A stretch of 64,000 bases of DNA from Leishmania martiniquensis (Eukaryota; Euglenozoa; Kinetoplastea; Trypanosomatida; Trypanosomatidae), in NCBI RefSeq assembly GCF_017916325.1, contig NC_090161.1, positions 272,501-336,500 on the forward strand, given 5' to 3'. The notes beneath the pieces were generated by a model, which worked only from the letters and a program-made list of their open reading frames with translations, ran no database searches and was not told the DNA's origin. This document shows positions 8,751 through 18,600 of this stretch, in pieces. Positions within the stretch are counted from its first letter, which is position 1, and each line of letters starts with the position of its first letter. Position numbers and translations under genes: made by a program.

Positions 8751-11255
8751 TCACGACTTGATGAGGTGCTCCCGCTGCGGCAGCTCCACCTCCTCCTCAT
8801 CGTCGAACACCGCCATGTGCTTGCGCTTTCGGAACCAGTACACAATCTTTAACTTCTGCAGCTCTGGTGTGTAGGGGTCCGGGTTGCAGAAGCCAACCAG
8901 CGAGCTCTTCGTGCCGGCTGGAAGCGTCAGCGCCGAGTCGCGCACCAGGTTCTGTACGGCAATGGTCACGTCGATAGACAGCGGTATGGGGTCACTTTGG
9001 GTTGGGCCTTGCTGCGCCTCAGTCTCCTTTGTGGCCCTCAGCGGCGCAGTGGCGACATGGCGGCGCCTCAGGCAGCCCTGGGCAAGGCGCCTCGCAAAAC
9101 GTGACGGCCACCACTCAGACAATGAGGTCGTCGCCGTCGGTGCCGCCAACGACGTGATCTCGGCGAACTGCGGCTCCAGCACGCCGTAGCGCGCGTTGAT
9201 TATGACCAGACCGCCTTTCCGCTCCTCCTTGGCGCGACCCATCAGTACCAGGCTCTCGAGCGCGAGCTGCTCCATGCGTGCCTTCTCCCGCGCCACGTCC
9301 ATCTCGGCAATGTGCAGTTGGCGCTGCTCGGTATAATACCGAATCGCCTTGGCGCGGGCGTAGGGGCGGTAGAGCATTGACCCAATGCGGTACAGCGCCA
9401 GTGGCGCAGACAGCCACATGAGCCCGTGGCTCACTTTAGGGGATATACAGACGATGACGGGGACGGTGATGCGGTGGCGCCCGCGGGCGTACAGGATAGA
9501 TATCTGGTTCACGACGGCGAGCTGTGTGTTTTGTACGAGGAAGGGGGGTGGCGCGATGGGGCTGACGGCATAAGGGAGGACCGCTGCGAAAGCGAGGCCG
9601 TACCGCTGCGTCTTCGAGGGGATGTACCACGCCTCAAATCCAAAGGTCGACTGTCTGGCGAGCGGTGAGAAATTCACCGAATACTGAATCTGCCCATACG
9701 TGGGCGGGTGCTTCGGGTCCTTTGTGTCCACGCCAAGCACAACCTTCTTGCCGGTGAAGGCGGTGACGTACATGTTGTGGAACGCCATGTGGGTGATGAG
9801 ACCCTGCTGCACATCCTCCGTGAAGTTGTTGAAGCTGCACCGAAAGTAGCCGTGATCGGTGAGCGACATGGCCAGCACGTTCTCGAGCTCTGCCGTCGCC
9901 GACATTTTGCGCGCGAGGCTGAGCTCCAGCTTCTGCAGTAGCGCCATGCTCGACAGCAATGTGAGCTTCGCCCTGAGAGTCCACAATGGATTCAGGGCCC
10001 GCGCCTGCATGACGCACCACTTAAGCCCCTGCACAGCCATGCGCAGCGACGTTTCGTACGTGCGTACATCATCAGGGCAGTACTTCACCGTGGTGGTGAG
10101 ACTTGTGGTAGCCTTCTGCATCCGTGCGGTGCCGTCGGTGCGGAAGGTGAGGGAGAGTCGAGGTGTTATCGAATGCTGGAAAGAGCTGCGCAGTGTCATG
10201 GACTTGGGCACGACGGCCAGCATGATCGCTTGCGACAAGGAGAGGCGGTGCCCAGGCAGTGTCGCTCGGGGCATAGCACCACCTCTGCCGCCTGGGGGAG
10301 ACGAGGCAGTTGCCTCCCCGGCGGCCAGCCCCAGCATACGCTGCCGGAGTTGTCGCTGCACCTCCTGGTTTGGGATTAGAACAATGTGACGCTGGCCATC
10401 GATGACGACCTCCTTGGCTGTGAGGCGGGCCTCCACCGCGGCAGCCGAGGCGGGAGGCGCGCCTTCCTTACCCTCGCTGGCCGCTGCGCTGCTGACTGGG
10501 TGCGCCTTGCTCTGCAGCGGTGCTGCTGTAGGAGTGGGAGCGGGTGGAGCCGCGGCGGCAGTTTCGCTATCAGGGTAGGAGGAGGTGTCCAGCGCGGCCG
10601 TCGGCAGCACCGCCGTCTGCTTCCCGTGACGCGGTGGCGGGGCTAGCTGAGGCTGCTCAGAAGATACTTCGGCGCCATGAGAGCTGTGACTGCCTCTCTC
10701 TGCGCCTGAGTCCCCATCTTCGCCATCCATGCTGCTTCGACCAGTAGCCTCGACCGGACTTGGGAAACTGAACAAGTGGGCCGTGGAGAAGTTCATCGTT
10801 GCCTGCGATGTTGCTGAAAGCAGCTGTGCGGTTCGCAGCAGCTGCGACTCCCTCTCGAGGGACAGGACGTAGCTCACTATGTCTTCGCGCCGGTAAAGCC
10901 CAGCAGGGACGAGGGCCAATCTCTGAATTCCAGTGTCGCCACCCGCGTCATACGCCGCGCGCTGCCGCTCGTCGGAGAGCACAATGTAGGCGTCCTGCAG
11001 CTCCTGGAAGCGCTCGTTCATCAAGTTCTGCACCATGTCCCCTTGACTGGCGTGCTTGTCCGTATGATAGCGCTGACTGAGGAACAGAAAGGCGCGGCGT
11101 ATCTCCTGCTGTGTCGCCTTGCGTGAAACACCAAGGCGGGCGTAGTATCCCGATGGATCTCTCGTCGAAGCGCGGCGGTCGTCTACGCCGCTGCCGTCTG
11201 GCACCTCGTCGTCGCGCAGCAGCTTGGCTGCGCGGATCGTGTCCTCATCTTCCAT
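8751..11255 (-). CDS. DNAJC11-like J-domain protein with HTD in place of HPD
   Basis: An 834-residue protein with an N-terminal J-domain (residues about 36-105, from SGYYARLGVSRKATQQEIRRAF to YDAGGD), a long Ala/Pro/Ser-rich linker, a strand-rich middle, and a C-terminal region with a charged helix (MDVAREKARMEQLALESL) then GLVIINARYGVLEP. That last block matches the C-terminal domain of DNAJC11, a mitochondrial outer-membrane protein linked to MICOS/SAM in animals. The HPD motif that stimulates HSP70 ATPase reads H-T-D (codons 11058-11066, ACG for CCG), so canonical HSP70 activation is unlikely. The start is the ATG at 11255 (MEDEDTIRAAK); the frame stays open to 11552 but with low-complexity sequence. 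Confidence 0.75.
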   Translation of the reverse strand: MEDEDTIRAAKLLRDDEVPDGSGVDDRRASTRDPSGYYARLGVSRKATQQEIRRAFLFLSQRYHTDKHASQGDMVQNLMNERFQELQDAYIVLSDERQRAAYDAGGDTGIQRLALVPAGLYRREDIVSYVLSLERESQLLRTAQLLSATSQATMNFSTAHLFSFPSPVEATGRSSMDGEDGDSGAERGSHSSHGAEVSSEQPQLAPPPRHGKQTAVLPTAALDTSSYPDSETAAAAPPAPTPTAAPLQSKAHPVSSAAASEGKEGAPPASAAAVEARLTAKEVVIDGQRHIVLIPNQEVQRQLRQRMLGLAAGEATASSPPGGRGGAMPRATLPGHRLSLSQAIMLAVVPKSMTLRSSFQHSITPRLSLTFRTDGTARMQKATTSLTTTVKYCPDDVRTYETSLRMAVQGLKWCVMQARALNPLWTLRAKLTLLSSMALLQKLELSLARKMSATAELENVLAMSLTDHGYFRCSFNNFTEDVQQGLITHMAFHNMYVTAFTGKKVVLGVDTKDPKHPPTYGQIQYSVNFSPLARQSTFGFEAWYIPSKTQRYGLAFAAVLPYAVSPIAPPPFLVQNTQLAVVNQISILYARGRHRITVPVIVCISPKVSHGLMWLSAPLALYRIGSMLYRPYARAKAIRYYTEQRQLHIAEMDVAREKARMEQLALESLVLMGRAKEERKGGLVIINARYGVLEPQFAEITSLAAPTATTSLSEWWPSRFARRLAQGCLRRRHVATAPLRATKETEAQQGPTQSDPIPLSIDVTIAVQNLVRDSALTLPAGTKSSLVGFCNPDPYTPELQKLKIVYWFRKRKHMAVFDDEEEVELPQREHLIKS

Positions 11256-13109
11256 GTTTGTGGACTGCCCCTCCCCTTTTTTGCAGTGATGGCGCCCTCG
11301 CGAAAAGAAAACAGCAACAAAGACGCAAAGTGGATGCGACGCCGGCTGAGCAGGAGCGGGGTCGAGGCGGTCCGGTGCAGCGAGCCCCGCACGAATGCAC
11401 CGACAGCGTACGTAGCGGGTGTGGAGTGTGAGAGAGGGGGGAGGGGAATGCAGTGCTACAGATGAGATGCACGGCTCCAGGTGTGCAGAAAGAAGAGAGC
11501 CGAAGCAACGGGTTGATCGCGGTGTCGGCGCGCCAGGTGCGTGCGCGTGCATGTGCGGTCAAGGCGAGAAAGTTTACCAAAGGCGCACCGCCGCCGCCGC
11601 TGCCCCAAGAAGGGTGAGGGAAGCATGAAATAAGCATCAGAAAGCCGGCCTGATTCAGTGAGAAATGTCCAGCTTCCGGAGCGCGAGCAGCTGCCGGCAG
11701 GCGCATGCGCCATCGCCGAACCCCATTTTTGTTTCCTGTTGAGCGCCTCCGCCCTCTGCCATCAGAGAAGAGAAGATGCGCGAGTTCAGCGCCACGCCAC
11801 ACCCACCCGATAGGGGAAGGGGGAGGCCCACACCGCGTGCGGCGAAGCAGCCGCACAAGGCGCGCATTCGAGCACCACCACCCCTCCCTTCAGTCACCCG
11901 AGCACGGACCTACCCCTCCCTCCACCGTCTCATGCTCTACCCACCCACCCACCCGCCTCGCAGGCCGCGCCGACGCAACGCCGGTGCTCGGTGCTGCTGT
12001 CGCTACCAGAGGCGGCTCGGCATCTGGCAGGGCGCAGTGGGCGCTGCCTGGCGTCCCCGCACAGAGAGTGAGGCGCTGGGCACCTGAGATGCCGCGTGTT
12101 CAGATGTGATCCCCGTTCTCCTCCTCTCCCCTGAGCCACGTCATCAGGCAAAATGGGGAAGCAGTCTAAATAGCAGAGGGAAAAGGCGGCACGATCTCTG
12201 GAAGATAGATGATGAGGGCGGCTTAGGTGATCAATCAGCTACGCGCGCCACACGCTGGCACCTCTCCATGCGCGAGTACGCGGTTGTTTTGCCCCAGAAC
12301 GCAATGGGGGTAAGGGGCGATCGACTTCGCACCCCTACATGCTGTTGGGGTCTGTAGAGAGGGGAGGGGGTGAAGGGAAGCAAGGGCATGAAGTCGACAG
12401 GGAAAGGGAGGTGCGCCCGGGATAGCAACGACATCGAAGAGGAGAGGGCGACACGCAATGACCATGAGAGGGCGGGCAGTACACTAGAACGAAATGAAGG
12501 AAAAGGGAGAGTGGGATGTGTAGATGCTGCGTGGCAGGTGTTCAACTCAAGCAGCCGCCTTCGCTCCCTACCGCCCTCCGCCATCCTCCACACTCCGCAA
12601 CGAGCGGGGCGCGTCTTTGGCATCCCACATCGCACGTGCAGAGTCCCATGGGCGCAAACGCGCACCCTGACGGCACTGCACCGCCTCTTCGATTTGCAAC
12701 TTGCGCAGGCACGCGTGTATACATGAACAGCGCCCAGCAGCCTACGCCCGAGTCGTACAAGCGAGTAGGGTACGCAGAACATAAAAGGGTGCAAAAGAAT
12801 TGGCATGAGCCACAGCAGCTGACGTTGAAGCAGGGGGGAAGCACCGGGCTGTGGGCTGCCTTGTCGCCTCTGCATGTGCTCGAGACTGGATAGGAGAGAG
12901 CGCGCGCGTGTGTGTAGGGTCCGCGTGCATGCCCCATGGGCAAAGCGGCAGCCGAAATGGGGGGAGCATAGCTGCAGTTCCCACTGGGGAAGAGGAAAGG
13001 AGAGGTGGGAGAGAGGTGAGAGACGCACACACACGCACACGCACAGAACGGGAAGAAGGGCGGCGAAGAAGGCACTGTCAGCTACCCGCCAGCTCCTCCT
13101 CTCCGCGCC
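11256..13109. other. Non-coding stretch
   Basis: Leader of the DNAJC11-like gene and long 3' UTR of the PH-domain gene. A pyrimidine tract on the sense strand near 11300-11335 precedes several AGs. The 269-codon minus-strand open frame at 12231-13040 is Cys/Arg/Ser-rich without domains and I do not call it. CA/CG repeats at 12899-12912 and 13023-13042. Confidence 0.45.
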
Positions 13110-14831
13110 TCAGTCACTGGAAGAGACGGCGCCTGGCGCACGATCCGTAATGGCGCCCAGTGGGCTGTAGCGGGACGCCCACCGGCTCGTGGAGCCCCAC
13201 TCGCGCGCGTTCGAGCTTCTCGGCATTCGCCCCCACACACCGGGCTCACCATACGCCAAGTTCGGCACCGTCAGCTGTACCAGCACACGGTACCACACAT
13301 CAAACTTCTTTCGAATCTCCGTTGCGAGGCTGATGCAGCGATCTTGCGTACTGATGTTTATGCGGTAGAAGACGCGCGTCGGCACCTCCAGCTCGAGGCA
13401 ATCTGGTGCGACGCTCCTGATGGCGGACAGCTTCACCTCCGAGTTGAGGCCAAAGCTCTTCTTCGGCGAAGAAGACCACATGAGAGTGCCGCGCTGCACG
13501 TTCAGCCAGACATAGCGCTGGTGCACGTGATTGGTGCGCGCCCACTTATAAAACCAATCGCCAGCCTGCAGCTTCTCGAGAGTCGCACGCAGCAGCACTT
13601 CCATTTCGGCCCGCTCCTCGAGCGTTGATGGGTGTGCCGCATCGACAAGGCGCCGCATCATGAAATCGCCTTGGCTTGCGCGGCTGACCTCGTGGCCGTA
13701 ATCGCGCGTGGTCACCGCCTGTGGGTAGACGTCGAACCCAGGCGGCGGTCGGTACTGCGGGTTCGCCGTGAACCCTGCAAAGCTCTGGCTGCGAAAAGGG
13801 TTCCGCTGAGTGTACGCCGTCTGAGCGACATAGCCTTCTTCGCGTGTCGCACTCTGGCAGCGCCGGCTGCGCAGCTCCTTCGGGGCGTCCAGCTGCGCGT
13901 CTGTCTTGCCGGGCGCGGGTGCACTGGGAAGAGCGCTGCCCGCCGCTGCTCTGCCCGAACTTGCCACCTCCATGGCGGATCGGCGTAATGCCGGTGATTG
14001 GGTGGCCAAAAGAGGCGCTTGCGCCTGCCGCTCATGAAACAGCGCAGAAGGGAGGCTGCTGGGCATCGTGGCGCTGCAAGGCGTGTTGCTGTTCGGGTGA
14101 TGCGTGGCGTTCTCGGAACGGTCACCGCGCCCTTCGTGACCGTCCCGATTGCGGATGGGGCTGCGAGGTGGAAGTGATCCAGTGGCTGGGTAGCTGGTGC
14201 TAATCGTCGCCGGGCCTGTGCCCGTGAGCGCAGAGGGCCCAGGGGCACGCGACGTGGGCACCCGCTGCGGGTGCCCGCCCACGCCTCGCTGCGCGTGCGG
14301 TGGCTGTGCCACACTCGCGGAGCCCTCCCTCGAAACGGTTGGTACGAGGGGCGACGTCGCCCATGCTGCTGGTGGCTGCTCGCTGTGCCAGTGCTCGCGC
14401 GCAACCTGCTGGCCCTTTATGGGCGACACAAAAGACGCAGAGTTACCCTCCGACGGCGCCAACGCGGGCGGTGGCCGCTGTGTTCTGTTAAGTTGCCTCG
14501 ACGCGTCATCGAACGGTGGCGAGGAGGCGGCTGTGGCGCTACTGTTAGAGCCGTGAGTGGGCCGCCGCAACACACTTGAGGGGGGCGTCGTCGTGAAGGA
14601 TGCGTTCTCGCACGCCCTTTTAACTGGGGTCGGTCGGTTCGCCAAGGTGCTCGATCGAGCCGCGAGAAGCAGCTGCGGTGCTGGCAAGGGCGCGCCGCGA
14701 CGCCGCAACGGCTGCGGTCGCTCCACAGCACCAGCCTCCCGCGGCCCAGAGTCGTGGGCACCGAAGGTATGCGGCGTCGCATAGGGAGGGGACTTGCTGG
14801 AAACGTCATGGTGGCGTACAGAGTGAGTCAT
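13110..14831 (-). CDS. Protein with C-terminal PH-like domain (Mcp5/Num1-type)
   Basis: The 573-residue protein has a disordered N-terminal 400 residues rich in Pro, Ser, Arg and Ala, then a folded C-terminal part. From AEMEVLLRATLEKLQAGDWFYKWART through QRYVWLNVQRGTLMWSSS, KLSAIRSVAPD, VFYRINIST, RCISLATEIRKKFDVWYRVLVQL it follows the strand and helix order of a pleckstrin-homology domain, closest in pattern to the PH_12/Mcp5 class (L-x-x-G-x-W-x-Y-K, then R-Y-x-W-L, then L-x-W). Such domains bind phosphoinositides or act as protein docking modules. The ATG at 14831 gives MTHSVRHHDVSSKS; the frame is open to 15107 but upstream sequence is not protein-like. Target membrane or partner cannot be told. 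Confidence 0.6.
   Translation of the reverse strand: MTHSVRHHDVSSKSPPYATPHTFGAHDSGPREAGAVERPQPLRRRGAPLPAPQLLLAARSSTLANRPTPVKRACENASFTTTPPSSVLRRPTHGSNSSATAASSPPFDDASRQLNRTQRPPPALAPSEGNSASFVSPIKGQQVAREHWHSEQPPAAWATSPLVPTVSREGSASVAQPPHAQRGVGGHPQRVPTSRAPGPSALTGTGPATISTSYPATGSLPPRSPIRNRDGHEGRGDRSENATHHPNSNTPCSATMPSSLPSALFHERQAQAPLLATQSPALRRSAMEVASSGRAAAGSALPSAPAPGKTDAQLDAPKELRSRRCQSATREEGYVAQTAYTQRNPFRSQSFAGFTANPQYRPPPGFDVYPQAVTTRDYGHEVSRASQGDFMMRRLVDAAHPSTLEERAEMEVLLRATLEKLQAGDWFYKWARTNHVHQRYVWLNVQRGTLMWSSSPKKSFGLNSEVKLSAIRSVAPDCLELEVPTRVFYRINISTQDRCISLATEIRKKFDVWYRVLVQLTVPNLAYGEPGVWGRMPRSSNAREWGSTSRWASRYSPLGAITDRAPGAVSSSD
14256..14276. repeat. Short strong hairpin inside the PH-domain gene
   Basis: Nine-base perfect arms (GGGCACCCG and CGGGTGCCC) separated by a three-base loop, in the part coding the disordered region. 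Confidence 0.7.
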
Positions 14832-15684
14832 CTCGAAGCCGGTGAAAGCGCAACGCGATGACAGTGACGGCCTCTCATGCAGATCGCGACCTCTTCTCCG
14901 TTGTGATGCTCTCAAAGAGAGGCAGAGGGCACTGCGCGCGTGTGCCGTGCCAGTATAAGAAAGGGGAGGGCAGGGAGTTGGGAGTTGGGGGGCATAAGCG
15001 GTGGGAAACGTTCGAGTGATTGTGCTGCTTCGGGCAGCTGCTCGCGAGCAAGGTGGCCCCGGGCCTCGTAAATCCTGGGACTGAAAGAGGAAGGGAGGCA
15101 GTGGCAACTCAACGAAGGTCGACTGTTAGCTTGCGTCTTCGTGCACCGAGAGAGAGAGAGAGCGAGCAGTGCGCTGGTCGCTCCTCCGTCACGCTTTCCA
15201 AGGGCGATTACGGAGACGTCTGCGCTGGCGTGTGCGCGTACGTGCGTGTGCGCGCGAAGTCTTTCTCGTGGCGCAATGAGTGCAGTAGAGACAAGAGAGA
15301 AAAAAAAGGAGCAGAGACGCAACGGATGAGGGCGACCTCGCGCGCAGGATGACGACAGTAGAGGGGCGGCGGGGCGGCAGCGTCTTTGCAGACACACCCA
15401 GAAGGTCAAGGGCCCAACGGAGAACCACACCATTCACTCCCCCAACCTCTTCCCACCTCCTCACTCCGTCCCTCCCTCTGCGCCCGTGTTCTACCCCCCC
15501 CCCCAAGCAGAGGGTGAGCAGTCTTGAGAGCAGCCGAACGAAGAAAAACAGAGACCAAGCAGAACTGCAGTGTACCGCACGCCGGCGTGCAAGCCGCATG
15601 CGACGCCGCAAATTGCAAGCGTCGCGTAAACGGAACAGAAGTGCAGAAACACATGCGGAAAAGGGGCGAGAAATGCCAACGACG
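14832..15684. other. Non-coding stretch
   Basis: Leader of the PH-domain gene and 3' UTR of the large hypothetical gene. It includes an 11-C run at 15494-15504, an (AG)n run near 15151-15164 and CG/GT repeats near 15225-15260. Nothing else seen. Confidence 0.45.
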
Positions 15685-18600
15685 TCACTGAGACATCGAC
15701 CGCACGAATGCATGTTCGCGCAGCACTCGATCTTCGCGAGTGAGCTCACGTGTCCACTGCTGCCACACGCACGGTGCCCGCAGCTCATCACCACATCTGC
15801 CGAGGCACAGCACCTCAAAGGTGCGCACCGCTGCCGACGAAAGGCAAGCCTTTTCGGTTGGATTGCGTCCCTCGAGCCTGTTGGGCTTCGCTGTGGCCGT
15901 GTAGTCTGGGCGCGCTGTCGCCGACGCAGGACCGCGAGAGGCAGACGACGAGGTGCATGCGAGTCGACGCATCGCCTCCACCGGCGTGGCCGTGAGCTGG
16001 GCAGCACAGTGGTCTACCTGCACCGCTGGCACGAACACGCAACAGAGGTACTTCGCCAAATCCTGCACGAGCCGCTGCAGCTGCTCCATGCAGCGCAGGA
16101 TCACTCGAAAGCTGACAAGAGCGTCGAGTCGGGCCGCAACACTATCAGGTCCTTCTCGATCGCCGAGCGTGCCGCGGCCACTTTGATGGGCGGCGGCGCT
16201 GGAGGTCTTCACCAGAGCAGCCCAGCATCTCCGCCACAGGACAGCGTTTGCGAAGTGCACCACATTTGGGGAGGTGCAGAGCAGCTCGGGCGACAACAAG
16301 AGGGAGGCGAGGAGCGCGTGCGACTCGTCGGCGGCTTCCTCTCGTGACAATGAGCCGCAGGATGTGCGGCAAGCGTGATGCTCCTTCGATGCCGAGACCA
16401 GGCCAAGGTCGAGCAGCAGCTCCTCTAAACGCCATACAGCATCGGAGCATGCGAGCCCGCATGACTGTGGCTGCTGGCAGAGAGAGTGGGGCGCCGCCGG
16501 CGACCAAGAAGGGCCGCCACCGTAGAGGCTCGTGCGGTCAGCGTAGGAAAGGGGGCGAGAGGGCCGTGCGACAGCGCCTTCTGCCAAACCGCGACGCAGT
16601 TCACCCCACAAGTGCGCTGTGAGGCGGGCCGTCCACTGCTCAGGGCGCCTGGCCTTGACCAAGCTCATCACAATAGCATTAGTAGCGTGATGTCCTGCGG
16701 TCTTTGGATCGTTTAACTGAGCCTTGGCGTAGCTCGCCTGGCCAGGCGCCACCATCGCACAGGCGACCGCGAGCACCTCGGCAGCGAGACGATCCGACGC
16801 AAGCGTAGCCTTCTCCGCCACAAGCCGTAAAAGTGGCTGATAGGCGTCGCTGTGCCACACAAAGCGTGGCGTGATGCCAGGCCCCGAGACAGCAGTGCGG
16901 TACGCAGATGTTGCGTAGTCCACGGCATGCGCGCCGTTTGCAGTCTTCGCGCCTTCTTCCACGAGTTCCTCGCTAAGCGGCACGAGCCTTCTGACCCTTC
17001 GGCGCTGGATATCGCAGAGCGCTAGCCCTGCCAGCTGCTGTCGCGATTGGCTTGCTAGCGCGGCACGGCTCTCGCGCTGCCACTGACCCTCCACCACTTC
17101 CAACAGAACCAGGCGCAGCGCGTAGCGATGGCTCCACTCGAGAATGCTCCAACGCAGGATCCACTGGTCGTGGTCTGAGTCGTCGCAGTAGCCGTCTCCC
17201 CTGTTCACCTCCGCCGCGGCTTCGCGCGGTGCAACAAGAGTACCCCAATCCATCTCATTCGGTGAAGCCGCAGACGTGTCCGCTACGCCGATGCCGCCGG
17301 CGCGACAGAGCCGTTGGGGCATCAGTGGCTGTATCGCAGACGCGCGGCCGCTACGGCGATCGTGCTGAGGGTCGACGAAACGAGGGGGCTTCGCTCCAGC
17401 AGCTACTGTCGCTGCAGCATCAGCCCCGTGCTCCCACAGAAACAGGATCGTGGCGACGTCAACGCTTCCCTGCTTGCTCCCCCTCACCGCCAGCCCATCT
17501 ACGGTCAGCACCCACCACGGCATTCTTGTAGCGCTCGAACGCGACCCTACCAGCTCATCGACAGAGATGCATGAGACGTGAGAGCCGTCGGCACCACCAG
17601 CGGGGCGGTAGGTCTGCACGGTGCAGGCGCACCAATGTGTATGCACCCCCGCCGCTTCGCACCACTCTACATAACGGGAAACTATCGACAGCTGAAAGGC
17701 GGCCAGCTCCTCCGCCGCAGGCGTCAGCATAGCAGAGCGTGTGAGTGCCAAGAAGCGTTCGTCGATGCGAGGTCGCTCGGCAGCCACGCTGTCGCCGTGA
17801 AGAGTGGGCAGGGCAGGGGCTGCCGAGCCCTCGGGCCTGCTGCGGCAGAGCACACGAAGAGCGATATGCGAGAGAATCGCTGGGAGGCACACGGGGAGCC
17901 AACTGCGCTCTCGGCGCGACAATGAAGTCCGCTGGAGCAGCACTGGGCGCTGCTCCGCTAATTTCATGCCGGTCATCTCCACGTGAGTGCCGGAAAGATC
18001 GTGCAGTCGCTTGAGCCACTCCTCGCACATGGAGCAGAAACAACGCTCGGCGGCGGCGGCCATGTCGGTGAGCTGCTCACGCAACTCGTCCTCCCAGGAG
18101 CTCTGGTGCATCCGGGGTTGCTTCCGAGACAGCTGTGGATAGGCGAAGCGCGTGGAGGGGGGCGCGCTGCCTTCCGCAGTTAGTGGCACCTCCGTCGCAG
18201 AGGCGCATCGAGGCGGACGCGACACAGCAGAGAAAGCATACCAGAACGCACACAGATCCAGTGGGTCGCGATCGTGCCGCATGTCCGTGGTCGCCGCCCA
18301 AGCCTCGGTGAGGCGTGAGCACAACAGGCGCTGTATCGACCGGCACACTCTGTCACAGTTGCCGTCATCGATCTCAGACAAAGCGAAACATGGCACTACC
18401 GTCGCCGCGGTCTCGAGGGCTGCGCCATCGCTGCTGTCTTCCTGGTCAGCCCTTTCCTCTCCGGTCCTTGCCGGCGTCCTCTCAGCTCCAGCGGCGGATG
18501 CCAGCTCCTGCATCCACGCTGCGTGGAGCGGCAGCGGCCAGTCCATCGTCCACGTGCGCCAGCACTTGAGAAGTGTACAGAGGAACTCAGCGGAGGGGTC

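Noticed and set aside
12231..13040. 269-codon minus-strand frame
   Set aside because: Cys/Arg/Ser-rich translation of repeat-bearing spacer; no domain and no tract-plus-AG in a convincing place.
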